The notes beneath the pieces were generated by a model that ran no database searches, was not told the origin of the DNA, and was given only the letters and a program-made list of their open reading frames with translations. From an uncultured Nitrospina sp. (lineage in GTDB: Bacteria; Nitrospinota; Nitrospinia; Nitrospinales; VA-1), in contig CATMOP010000016.1 of the NCBI GenBank assembly GCA_950072225.1, positions 1 to 13,588 on the forward strand: 13,588 nt of DNA. The letters are read 5' to 3'. Shown in pieces: positions 1 through 6,707 of the stretch. The stretch's first letter is position 1; the number at the start of each line of letters is the position of its first letter. Both the position numbers and the translations under genes were made by a program.

Positions 1-2141
1 CCTGCCACAAAAGCCCCGTTGCGTCTTTTAAGTTCCCGCCCCGTCATTCCTGACACGCAACCCACTTCCAAAATACACTTCGCATCATTTGGAATAAGTG
101 GAATCAAATCATTTCTGACATTTTCATAATAGGAAATAGGTTTTTCATTCATCGAAACAGGCTCCTTTTCATCGACACCAGAAATTTTTTCATTTAAGAC
201 TTGAATCATCCATTCCGTACGATGTCCATAAGTGTGTTTAGCTAGAACCTCTCTTCTGCCTTCGCTTGAGATCCTTTCCCGCTCCAGTTTATTCTTGAGA
301 TAATGGGAAACAATTTCTTCAAGGTTTTCATCGTTATAAATAACTAAATGCTCCTTATCCTTGAAGAATTCTTCAAGCCCACTCCCGGGTGCAAAATCGG
401 TAACCAACAGGCTACCGCTACATAAAGCTTCGAATACGCGCATATTGAGATCATTATTTATGGCATTGTTAAAAATGATACGGGATTTACTATAATGCTC
501 CGCCATTTCGTCCATAAATTTTCTTTGGCAGTCCAGATCAAACTGTTTTTTTAGTTTCTCCAAAAGATTTTTTCGGCGATCCAGGGTTGACGAAATAGAG
601 CCGACAAATCCCACATCAAATTCCTTGTCAACCTTTACCTTTCCATGAATTTCAGGATCACAAGCCAAGGGTAGCCACATGACGTTTTTGATCCCTGCCT
701 GTATCATCGGTTGCACATACGCCTTTTGGGCTAAAAATACAAAATCAAAATTTCCAGCAATTTCAAGATGCCGGTCAAAATTTATATGGGTGTCTATGAG
801 ATAACAAATTTTGGGCAAATCGTGCTTACATAAATCGACAGGGATATCGCTCAAACCCGTCTCGACCCATAAATAAAAATCAGGTTGCCATCCTTCAGGC
901 AGTTCTGCCATGACTTGCTGTAAAGGCGTTGCGTTTCCCCTGAAAATGTTCTGGGGAGTGGCTTCCCAATTAAGCGCTTCCAGGTTCCATAGCTTGATAA
1001 TTTTGTCATTTATTTGAGAACCGCAAGTTATAACATTGTGTTTTTGTCTGAAAGCTCTTTCCAAGTAATGTGCAGTAGTCGCGGGATAAGACACAAAATC
1101 CATCAAAATATTTTTCCGAATTTTATTCTTAAATGGTTGAGTTTTTTTTTGAAGATTGATGCCGGTTCGTTCTAAAAATTCCAAAACTGATTTTTCAATT
1201 ACCTTCCTCCATGATTGAAGAAATCGTTGCAACGGAAATTTCTCCTGAACAGTTTCCCGTGCTTTGCCGCCCAGCCTTCTGGCTTCTTCCGGATTCCTCA
1301 ATAGAGAATCAATGCGCCGGTTTAAATATTCGGGGTCTTTTGAGACATAGCCATTCTTTCCATCTTCAATGGGAGAAGATTTATTCCATGAACTGACCAC
1401 GGGCATTCCAGTAGCCATGGCCTCAAGCATGCTCAAATTGTATCCATCTTCAAATTCTTCAACGGTCGTATTAATGAATACTCTTGAACTCCTAAAATGT
1501 GCCAGCAAATCCTGAAAACCGCGTGACAGACGCGAGCCAGGAATATTGGGATTCATACCCATGATCATCAATGGATGATCTCTTACGATTTTTTTACTAA
1601 TGGAATAACCCATCATCAAATCGCGTTCCTGTAGCAGGTTACCAACCTGTAAAACCACCTCTCTGTCACCGCTGTACCCCCCATACTCCGAGACATCCAG
1701 TCCAGGCAGGATCACATCACCGTTTAATCCCCAGTCTTGCCGTTTTTTCTCTGATATAAAAACTTTATGGACGCCATCCAGCAGGATATCCACTTTGTCC
1801 AGATAATCTTCCCGGTTGATCTGATCTTTTGCTAACTTAATTTCTGTAGTTAAACAGTTGTGAAACACAACAATTTTTGGCAGGGAGTAGTCCTTCACCG
1901 CTAACAAATCTTTTATGTTGTGTGCGATAATCAGGTCAAATTCCCCCCGCTCCAGCATTTCCCGGGCAGTTGTTTTGGAAATGAGACATACGTTTTTCGG
2001 AACAGGACGCATATTTTCATCCCAACGTCTGTATTGACCAGGGGTAATTTCAGGTTCTACGATTAGGAATTCATAACCTATTCGTGCCAGCAGACATAGA
2101 TAAGGCTCATGCCAATTAAAGGAAAGAATTTTGAAATTCAT
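1..2141 (-). CDS. Two glycosyltransferase domains plus start of a methyltransferase domain (3' end outside window)
   Basis: An uninterrupted minus-strand frame runs from ATG at 2139-2141 to the window edge (713 codons, no stop). Residues 1 to about 305 resemble a GT4/GT-B retaining glycosyltransferase, with the nucleotide-sugar-binding signature EEFEDGYN at 228-235 followed by SMLEAMATGMPVV. A linker of about 40 residues leads to a second GT-B-like domain, about 345-655, of CgeB/COG4641 type: CYLIDTH near 447, then NMRVFEALCSGSLLVTDF at 566-583. At 690 a class I SAM-methyltransferase motif I begins (ILEVGCVSG), and the window ends soon after. The protein probably modifies and extends a surface glycan (O-antigen, capsule or a glycosylated protein) at the cytoplasmic face; its substrates cannot be read. 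No signal peptide is seen. A GGAG sits 11 bases before the ATG. It diverges from the gene at 2418. The domain calls are strong; the biological substrate is unknown. Confidence 0.85.
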   Translation of the reverse strand, partial: MNFKILSFNWHEPYLCLLARIGYEFLIVEPEITPGQYRRWDENMRPVPKNVCLISKTTAREMLERGEFDLIIAHNIKDLLAVKDYSLPKIVVFHNCLTTEIKLAKDQINREDYLDKVDILLDGVHKVFISEKKRQDWGLNGDVILPGLDVSEYGGYSGDREVVLQVGNLLQERDLMMGYSISKKIVRDHPLMIMGMNPNIPGSRLSRGFQDLLAHFRSSRVFINTTVEEFEDGYNLSMLEAMATGMPVVSSWNKSSPIEDGKNGYVSKDPEYLNRRIDSLLRNPEEARRLGGKARETVQEKFPLQRFLQSWRKVIEKSVLEFLERTGINLQKKTQPFKNKIRKNILMDFVSYPATTAHYLERAFRQKHNVITCGSQINDKIIKLWNLEALNWEATPQNIFRGNATPLQQVMAELPEGWQPDFYLWVETGLSDIPVDLCKHDLPKICYLIDTHINFDRHLEIAGNFDFVFLAQKAYVQPMIQAGIKNVMWLPLACDPEIHGKVKVDKEFDVGFVGSISSTLDRRKNLLEKLKKQFDLDCQRKFMDEMAEHYSKSRIIFNNAINNDLNMRVFEALCSGSLLVTDFAPGSGLEEFFKDKEHLVIYNDENLEEIVSHYLKNKLERERISSEGRREVLAKHTYGHRTEWMIQVLNEKISGVDEKEPVSMNEKPISYYENVRNDLIPLIPNDAKCILEVGCVSGMTGRELKRRNGAFVA

Positions 2142-2397
2142 GGATAAGGAAGCTCCAGCGAATAAAAGACTGTCCTTTCCTTTTTCGGTGAAACGGGATA
2201 ATGACTTAACCCTTATTATTTATAGCTTTGGATATGTCGCCAAAATGTAAAAATGTACGGAAGCCCACTATCCGGGACCTCCAATAATAAATTTGTAACC
2301 AGTCGGCTGGAGTTTCATCTTATTAACTGGTTATTTAACCAAAAGCCAAAACCGCAACAAAAACTATTTCAATAAAACCTTTTTATTTATTAACTTA

Positions 2398-2403
2398 TAT
2401 AAT
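2398..2403 (+). promoter_or_regulatory. Possible -10 box (TATAAT) for the molybdopterin oxidoreductase gene
   Basis: A perfect TATAAT lies 14 bases before the ATG at 2418, in an AT-rich stretch of the 276-bp divergent intergenic region (2142-2417). There is no convincing -35 box at normal spacing, and no Shine-Dalgarno sequence lies between it and the ATG. If used, the transcript would have a leader of only about 7-9 bases. AT-rich DNA produces such boxes by chance, so this is weak. The rest of 2142-2417 shows only short hairpins (for example CCAG-tcgg-CTGG near 2300) and no gene. Confidence 0.3.
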
Positions 2404-2417
2404 ATTTCCTAGACTTT

Positions 2418-3104
2418 ATGTTATACGATCCCAATTCTAAAAGAATCAAGGGCCGGGAGCGGTTGATCGAATACCGCAAGGCTTTTCAAAAAAAACAAGC
2501 TTTACAGGGTGAAACTCCTCAAGGTGAGGGGGAACTGAACCGAGATGGTAATCCAAAAACACCCCCCGGACAACGAGTGGTCGAAAGTTGGCCGGTGCTG
2601 GACTTGGGGGTGACCCCTGAACTGGATGAGATCACATGGAATCTAACCGTTTCAGGTTTGGTCAAAACAGTCAAAACCTTCAATTGGGAAGAATTTCTCA
2701 AATTGCCTCAAACTACGGACTTATCCGACTTTCATTGTGTCACCACCTGGAGCAGATTGAATAACAATTGGAAGGGGGTAAAATTCTCCGATATCGCCGA
2801 ATACTGCCAGGTCCTCCCGAGCGCCAAATTTGTCTATATCAAAGCCTGGGACGGCTACTCAACAAATTTACCGCTGGAAGAAGCCATGAAATACGACGTC
2901 CTTCTGGTCCACCAATGGGAAAATAATTCCTTACCTCTTGAACATGGCGGCCCAGTAAGGATGATCACTCCGCAACTTTACGCCTGGAAAGGGGCAAAAT
3001 GGATCGGGGAGATCATTTTTCGTGATTACGATGAACTGGGATTTTGGGAAAAAAGAGGGTATTCCAATACTGCGGAACCCTGGTTGAATGATCGTTACTC
3101 TTGA
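2418..3104 (+). CDS. Sulfite oxidase-fold molybdopterin-dependent oxidoreductase (soluble, short form)
   Basis: The 228-residue protein matches the short sulfite-oxidase-like family (Oxidored_molyb domain) from about residue 50 to the end. The family opening PPGQ is at 49-52 and VLDLGV at 60-65. The cofactor-ligating cysteine sits in DFHCVTTWSR (Cys107), followed by WDGYSTNLPLE at 144-154, HGGPVR at 176-181 and YAWKGAKW at 188-195. The active Cys and surrounding core are intact, so it should bind Mo-molybdopterin. The natural substrate of this subfamily is uncertain (S- or N-oxides, or sulfite). No Tat or Sec signal is present, and the first 50 residues are charged and glutamine-rich, so it is probably cytoplasmic, unlike MsrP/YedY. 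The dimerisation domain of true sulfite oxidases is absent. The start has no Shine-Dalgarno sequence; no other early Met exists in frame. It converges on the LRR gene with a 9-bp gap. Confidence 0.9.
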   Translation: MLYDPNSKRIKGRERLIEYRKAFQKKQALQGETPQGEGELNRDGNPKTPPGQRVVESWPVLDLGVTPELDEITWNLTVSGLVKTVKTFNWEEFLKLPQTTDLSDFHCVTTWSRLNNNWKGVKFSDIAEYCQVLPSAKFVYIKAWDGYSTNLPLEEAMKYDVLLVHQWENNSLPLEHGGPVRMITPQLYAWKGAKWIGEIIFRDYDELGFWEKRGYSNTAEPWLNDRYS

Positions 3105-3113
3105 AACAGACCC

Positions 3114-3842
3114 TCATGTCACCCGTAAAGTTTTCAATTTGGAAAACGCCTCAGATTCCATAATGGCCTTGACCCCGGCATCGCCTATTCCCGTGTCAAA
3201 CAAGAGCAGGATTTCAATATTGGTCAACGTTTTTGTATTTCCCAGGAGCCGGGCAGATTCCAAATGCAGATAATTCCTTGCCAGATTAAGCTGTTTAACC
3301 CTTTGCAACACTTTGGATTTAGCTAAAACTTTAATACCTTTCGGGGTTATATCCGTTCGATAAAAGTTTAGTTTTCTCAGATTCGCAAAAGCAGGAGCTT
3401 TTGCCAGTGTTATCAGGGTTTCATCCCCTACAGGATTTTCCTGAAAAATTAAAACCTGAAGTTTTCTAAACTTCTCCGATTTAACAACGGCTAATCCACC
3501 CTCGGGGCCAATATTGTTATAGCGTACATCGAGGAGGGAGAGGTTGCCCGCGAAATCAGCAGATGGTAATTCTTTTATACCTTTGTCAGAGATATTATTG
3601 TCGCCAAGATACAATCGTTTTAGATTTTTAAACAGGTGACAATGAAACAAATGGTGGGCACCACGCCAAGTTAGTTTATTACGGGACAGATCCAAGTTTT
3701 CCACCTCAAAAATACGGTTTGTTTGGACCAGGGCTTCCACCCCCTCATCCCCAATAAATTTACCTTTCAATTCCAATGCCTCACCATCCAGGCATTCATC
3801 AATGACCCGATTGATATAATCAAGCTTAACCTGGGTAATCAA
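3114..3842 (-). CDS. Leucine-rich repeat protein (ribonuclease-inhibitor type)
   Basis: The 242-residue protein is made almost entirely of LRRs. The beta-strand positions ALEL (22), ENLDLS (48), KRLYLG (76), SLLDVR (102), QVLIFQ (129), RKLNFY (156), KQLNLA (183) and EILLLF (210) recur every 26-28 residues, giving eight repeats of the 27-28-residue RNI-like (LRR_6) class, with the usual N/D-xx-G/I turn (RNKL, DNNISDKGI, YNNIGPEGG). There is no signal peptide or membrane segment, so it is probably a cytoplasmic protein-binding solenoid; its partner is unknown. The start is TTG at 3840-3842, which overlaps the end of the SUMF1-like gene by 17 bases and has AGGGGA six bases upstream, so translation is probably coupled. 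It is the last gene of the metF cluster. No terminator hairpin with a T-run is visible in the short gap to the convergent gene. Confidence 0.85.
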   Translation of the reverse strand: MITQVKLDYINRVIDECLDGEALELKGKFIGDEGVEALVQTNRIFEVENLDLSRNKLTWRGAHHLFHCHLFKNLKRLYLGDNNISDKGIKELPSADFAGNLSLLDVRYNNIGPEGGLAVVKSEKFRKLQVLIFQENPVGDETLITLAKAPAFANLRKLNFYRTDITPKGIKVLAKSKVLQRVKQLNLARNYLHLESARLLGNTKTLTNIEILLLFDTGIGDAGVKAIMESEAFSKLKTLRVT

Positions 3843-4644
3843 TTTTATTCCCCTGGGTTTTTAAATTAATAGCACAACGAAAACCGATATCGTTAAATCC
3901 CCGTGATAGAGGATAGCTCCAATCCCTGTAGCCAGAAGCCATAGCCATTACAGAGTCTGACCAGGATCCGCCCCTTCTAACTTTCATAAGGCCCCGTATT
4001 GGCCCTCTGGGGTTGTGCAGGATGTCGGCGTAATAAAATCTTATGGAAAACCAGTCCCCTACCCATTCCCATAAATTGCCCGCCACATCATAAAGTCCGT
4101 TCTGATTGGGTGGAAATGAACCCACCGGGGAGGACTTATCATTCAATTTCAACCCACCTCTTGCAGGCGGATTCATAAGATCAAATCCTTCGCCCCAAGG
4201 AAATTGACAGCCCTTTCCGCTACCCGCCGCTCTTTCCCATTGCGCTTCACTGGGAAGCGACTTGCCTATCAAGTGGCAATAGTCGGCCGCTTCATACCAA
4301 CTGGTTTTTGAAACCGGACACTGGTCACAATCGGAAAAAATACTACGGCGTAAAAAATGTTCCGGAAATATTTTTTCAAATTTTTCATTAGTGACCTCAT
4401 ATTTATCAATCGAAAACCCATCCAGATGGACCAGCTGTTCCGGAGCCCCATGTTGAGGCCCAAAACGATTACATCCCCTTTTGAAGGTTCCTCCGTGGAT
4501 CAAGACCATATTATCCGTAATACTGGCTTCCTTTTCCTGGCCCCAGGCGGGCAGTTCCCAAGCCACTACCAAGATGTATATCGACACGCATGAGCGCAAT
4601 AGTTTTAACAATCCAGCTCCATCGGAAAATTTCAGAAAACTCAC
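3826..4644 (-). CDS. Exported SUMF1/FGE-fold protein lacking the catalytic cysteines
   Basis: The 272-residue protein has a hydrophobic N-terminal segment at about 12-34 ending in AWGQ, which looks like a Sec signal peptide. A full formylglycine-generating-enzyme-sulfatase domain (PF03781) follows: MVLIHGGTFKRG at 46-57, YEVTNEKF at 82-89, TSWYEAADYC at 114-123, LPSEAQWERAA at 130-140, GLYDVAGNLWEWVGDW at 183-198, RRGGSW at 223-228 and GFRCA at 254-258. In active FGE two cysteines follow GGS(Y/F) at about +2 and +7 and bind copper; here those places are Asp230 and Ala235, so formylglycine synthesis is not expected. Such members usually act as lectin-like or regulatory folds, which would be periplasmic here. 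Other cysteines (58, 106, 109, 123, 146, 257) could form disulfides. The start is GTG, overlapping the metF stop as GTGA. Confidence 0.88.
   Translation of the reverse strand: MSFLKFSDGAGLLKLLRSCVSIYILVVAWELPAWGQEKEASITDNMVLIHGGTFKRGCNRFGPQHGAPEQLVHLDGFSIDKYEVTNEKFEKIFPEHFLRRSIFSDCDQCPVSKTSWYEAADYCHLIGKSLPSEAQWERAAGSGKGCQFPWGEGFDLMNPPARGGLKLNDKSSPVGSFPPNQNGLYDVAGNLWEWVGDWFSIRFYYADILHNPRGPIRGLMKVRRGGSWSDSVMAMASGYRDWSYPLSRGFNDIGFRCAINLKTQGNKIDYPG
3849..3854 (-). promoter_or_regulatory. Ribosome binding site AGGGGA selecting the TTG start of the LRR gene
   Basis: Read on the minus strand, AGGGGA lies six bases before TTG (3842-3840), inside the last codons of the upstream SUMF1-like gene. It supports the TTG as the true start, since no in-frame ATG is available near it. 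Confidence 0.5.
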
Positions 4645-5510
4645 GCGAATTCTTTAAGTTCCTCTAATATGGCCAGTGTTGCCTTGGATCTATTTAAAGT
4701 ATAAAAATGAATACCGGGAACCTTATTTTCCAACAGTTCCTTGCACTGCGCAATAGCATGTTCAATACCAATCTGCCGAACCTTTTCATTATCGTCCTGA
4801 ACCCCTTCAAATTTAGCCATTAGCGAATCGGAAAGATGCGCCCCGCACATTTTGGTAAATCGCTTTATCTGCTTGAGATTTAAAATGGGCATGATCCCTG
4901 GAATCATGGGAACATTAATATTTTTCTTTTGTACTATATCCAGAAAGTCGAAATAGTAACGATTATCAAAAAACAATTGCGTAATGAGGAAATCCACCCC
5001 GCTGTCCACTTTTCGCTGTAAATTTTCTACATCCTTATCAAGATCCGGACATTCCACATGCCCTTCAGGATAGCAAGCCGCACCAATGCAAAACGAAAAA
5101 TTTTTTTTAATAAAGCTCACAAGCTCATTGGCATATTCAAAACCACCTGCCGTTTTAACGAACGTTTCCTCTCCCTGCGGAGGGTCTCCCCTCAGCGCAA
5201 GGACATTCTCAATATTTTGAGCCTTTAAATTTTCGAGTACAGAACGGATTTCCTGTTGGTCATGGCCAACACAGGTAAGGTGGGCCATGCTCTCAATACC
5301 AATATCATTTTTAATCTTTCCTACCAGATCCACCGTTTTGGCACGTGTACTACCTCCAGCCCCATAAGTCACAGACACATAAGCCGGGTCAGAAGGTTTT
5401 AATCGGCCAATCGTTTCAAATAAATTTGTAAAACCATCGGAATCTTTAGGAGGAAAAAATTCAAAAGAAAATATGGGGGATGAGTCGTTTAGTTTTTCCA
5501 TAATTTTCAT
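4641..5510 (-). CDS. metF: Methylenetetrahydrofolate reductase (MetF)
   Basis: This FAD enzyme reduces 5,10-methylene-THF to 5-methyl-THF, the methyl donor for methionine synthesis. The 289-residue length is typical of bacterial MetF (about 290-300). Seen in order: FSFEFFPPK at 14-22 with the catalytic Glu at 17, TYGAGGSTR at 48-56, HLTC at 77-80, ALRGDPPQG at 105-113, ACYPEGH at 145-151, QLFFDN at 178-183, and PGIMPI at 204-209, all family signatures. It is a cytoplasmic TIM barrel. The start chosen is ATG at 5508-5510; a second ATG three codons on (5499-5501) is possible, and neither has a strong Shine-Dalgarno sequence. It is the first gene of the overlapping metF / SUMF1-like / LRR set. 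The leader is only 40 bp long before it meets the 400-bp repeat element, so the promoter may lie within that element. No recognisable SAM or cobalamin riboswitch was found. Confidence 0.97.
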   Translation of the reverse strand: MKIMEKLNDSSPIFSFEFFPPKDSDGFTNLFETIGRLKPSDPAYVSVTYGAGGSTRAKTVDLVGKIKNDIGIESMAHLTCVGHDQQEIRSVLENLKAQNIENVLALRGDPPQGEETFVKTAGGFEYANELVSFIKKNFSFCIGAACYPEGHVECPDLDKDVENLQRKVDSGVDFLITQLFFDNRYYFDFLDIVQKKNINVPMIPGIMPILNLKQIKRFTKMCGAHLSDSLMAKFEGVQDDNEKVRQIGIEHAIAQCKELLENKVPGIHFYTLNRSKATLAILEELKEFA

Positions 5511-5550
5511 TGCTCAATAATAACACAGGCCCGCAGGTTAAATAAATTAA

Positions 5551-5596
5551 TGACCACTAGGCGTGAAGCCAATGTGCACGTGATATTCTACCTGAG
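5551..5596 (+). repeat. Left arm of the 400-bp element
   Basis: The first 10 bp are TGACCACTAG, then one mismatch, then CGTG; after a 14-bp interruption GTGATATTCT-A-CCT-G-AG follows. These pieces pair in order with the right arm at 5913-5950. The interruption on this side is longer than the 5 bp on the right side. A further copy of the core, diverged, lies inverted at about 5625-5645 (AGGACATCACGCG). Confidence 0.65.
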
Positions 5597-5728
5597 TTCT
5601 TACCCTTGCAGGGCATGAGGACTAATGAAGAGGACATCACGCGTGCCCCGGAGGGGTAATGGCTTTATTTGCCTAGCAAGGAGGTGTCTCGGCTTAATGA
5701 GCTCTTGTCTCATCATCTGCCATTAGTA

Positions 5729-5790
5729 CTATTGCTAATTTACCCCCGCTGACAAAACGAAGGGTGGGGTGAAATATCACAGCCACCGGC
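5729..5790 (+). repeat. Internal direct repeat, copy 1
   Basis: It begins CTATTGCTAATT, followed by TACCCC, a variable middle, then AATATCAC-N-GCCAC and CGGC. Copy 2, with the same order and spacing (51-52 bp from first base to the end of ATATCAC), lies at 5880-5941, 151 bp further on. Copy 2 runs into the right arm, so the element seems to be built of several degenerate copies of one unit of about 60 bp in both orientations. Confidence 0.6.
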
Positions 5791-5879
5791 GGCCCTGGGC
5801 CGGGGCCTAGTGCTGCTAGCCGCGGGGGCAACTGAAAAGGCTCGTTGAGCCGAGATGATTCTTTGCTTGCCTGAGTAAG

Positions 5880-5941
5880 CTATTGCTAATTGTACCCCTT
5901 CGGGGCAGGAAGGCTGAGGAAGAATATCACCGCCACACGGC
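5880..5941 (+). repeat. Internal direct repeat, copy 2 (merges with right arm)
   Basis: CTATTGCTAATT-G-TACCCC is followed by the TTCG-loop hairpin (5896-5905), a GGAAG-rich stretch and AGAATATCACCGCCAC. It matches copy 1 at 5729-5790. Confidence 0.6.
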
Positions 5942-5950
5942 TAGTGGTCA
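5913..5950 (-). repeat. Right arm of the 400-bp element
   Basis: Read on the minus strand it starts TGACCACTAG-C-CGTG and continues GTGATATTCT-T-CCT-C-AGC, matching the left arm apart from single mismatches and a shorter spacer. Its outermost TGA is the stop codon of the Mrr-like gene. Confidence 0.65.
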
Positions 5951-6463
5951 GGATGGGTCGGGTGAATGTTCATAAATGCCGAACTTTTTGAGGTAGGATA
6001 AAAAAGAAACCACATTCACCAGTTCAACAGGCTCATCTTCAATTAAATTAATCGCTTCATTGGTAAAGTATCCTGTGGTGATAAAAACCCCCCGTGACGC
6101 ACCCTCCCCTTTCACCGTATCCAGAAAACCTTTAACCTTTATCCCATTAACCGTTTTCCCGGGAGGATCAATAATACAAAGGGCAAGATAACTGCCACCG
6201 ACAACAGGAGTTACGTCATTCAGGGTAATTTCCAATTCATGATCATCTGCCCAGACAGAGTGAACATACTCAAGATTGAATTTTTCCAGAAATTCAACAC
6301 ACTTAGATTTAAATGCGTCTCTATCAGACAGGTAGACAGGAATATCCGAAGGACTGTCGAAATGAATTTGCTCTTGGGGAGCGGGAGGGGATGTTTTCTT
6401 CAAGAACAAAATCAGGATTATACCAATAAAAAATGCGCCGAATATAATCCCGAAAATAGCCAC
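5948..6463 (-). CDS. Membrane-anchored Mrr-like protein with degenerate nuclease core
   Basis: The 171-residue protein opens with one hydrophobic helix (residues 3-21), then KK and a proline-rich linker, so it is probably anchored with its body in the cytoplasm. The C-terminal part (about 106-160) resembles the end of Mrr/restriction-endonuclease-like domains: VKGFLDTVKGEGASRGVFITTGYFT, then a VELVNVVSFLSYL strand-helix. The upstream half should hold the PD-(D/E)XK centre with a Q-x-K strand, but reads YLALCIIDP at 92-100 with no such Lys, so it looks catalytically dead. The start is GTG at 6461-6463, directly after the stop of the 60-codon gene (TAA-GTG), so it belongs to the cytochrome operon and is probably coupled. 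The stop TGA is the first three bases of the adjoining repeat element, so the original C-terminus may have been altered. Its role is unknown. Confidence 0.7.
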   Translation of the reverse strand: MAIFGIIFGAFFIGIILILFLKKTSPPAPQEQIHFDSPSDIPVYLSDRDAFKSKCVEFLEKFNLEYVHSVWADDHELEITLNDVTPVVGGSYLALCIIDPPGKTVNGIKVKGFLDTVKGEGASRGVFITTGYFTNEAINLIEDEPVELVNVVSFLSYLKKFGIYEHSPDPS

Positions 6464-6646
6464 TTATTTGATCATTTCATCCCAAACTTTTTCTTTTTTA
6501 CCTTCTTTAATCCAACGGTCATGTTTGATCATCTGACTAATAGCAACCCAGAATACCCAACCCACAAACAGCAACATGGTTCCAATGGGAATATTATCCG
6601 GTTTAGTCGCGATTAAAAGAAAGTTTTCCAGTCCTGAATTTTCCAT
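6464..6646 (-). CDS. Small single-helix membrane protein of the bc-type operon
   Basis: This 60-residue protein has the sequence KPDNIPIG at 15-22, then a hydrophobic helix at about 22-37 (MLLFVGWVFWVAI) and a basic, charged tail HDRWIKEGKKEKVWDEM. Small proteins of the form 'PDNIPI, one helix, charged tail' are, to my recollection, found beside cytochrome b/c genes in several anaerobic and nitrifying lineages, so it is probably an accessory subunit or assembly factor. That link is from memory and from position. ATG at 6644-6646 is preceded by GAG at a fair distance. It lies 61 bp downstream of the octaheme cytochrome gene and abuts the next gene. The charge pattern suggests the C-terminus stays in the cytoplasm. 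Confidence 0.7.
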   Translation of the reverse strand: MENSGLENFLLIATKPDNIPIGTMLLFVGWVFWVAISQMIKHDRWIKEGKKEKVWDEMIK

Positions 6647-6707
6647 TTTATGCGCTCAATTAATGTTAATGATTAATAATATGATATCTTCGGCGGGTGG
6701 AGCAAGT

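Larger units (their letters stand above)
5551..5950. repeat. 400-bp inverted-repeat element: MITE-like, or template of a large structured RNA
   Basis: The non-coding stretch between metF and the Mrr-like gene starts TGACCACTAG and ends CTAGTGGTCA, a perfect 10-bp inversion. The arms extend inward imperfectly: 5551-5596 against 5913-5950, with GTGATATTCT on the left facing AGAATATCAC on the right. Mismatches between arms are G/G and A/A, more like a decaying DNA repeat than a selected RNA stem. Inside are a direct repeat of about 62 bp, an internal inverted pair (5686-5706 against 5836-5856) and small GC hairpins, one with a CCC-TTCG-GGG loop at 5896-5905. It is clearly richer in G+C than its flanks. 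It has no ORF of note, no transposase and no obvious target-site duplication (flanks AA and GG). It matches none of tmRNA, RNase P, 6S or tRNA by motif. Confidence 0.65.

Noticed and set aside
1211..1396. Plus-strand 61-codon frame
   Set aside because: It lies opposite the clear glycosyltransferase coding frame and has no recognisable features.
2293..2305. CCAGTCGGC shared with 11200-11208 as a regulatory motif
   Set aside because: Two short matches in unrelated settings are expected by chance and the flanks do not agree.
3130..3147. GTTTTC/GAAAAC hairpin as terminator for the convergent genes
   Set aside because: It is AT-rich, only 6 bp, lies within LRR coding sequence and has no T-run.
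5679..5726. AGGAGG followed by ATG and a 9-codon frame (5697) inside the 400-bp element
   Set aside because: The spacing to the ATG is 12 bases and the peptide is only nine residues, within a sequence dominated by repeats; chance is the likelier cause.
5729..5941. Internal repeats as a CRISPR array
   Set aside because: Only two direct copies with diverged middles, also present inverted, and no spacer pattern or cas genes.
5551..5950. Element as tmRNA, RNase P RNA, 6S RNA or a riboswitch leader of metF
   Set aside because: I could not find the tRNA-like ends, the GAGGAAAGTCC-type core, or SAM/cobalamin riboswitch signatures on either strand; mirrored DNA-like mismatches in the arms also argue against a standard RNA.
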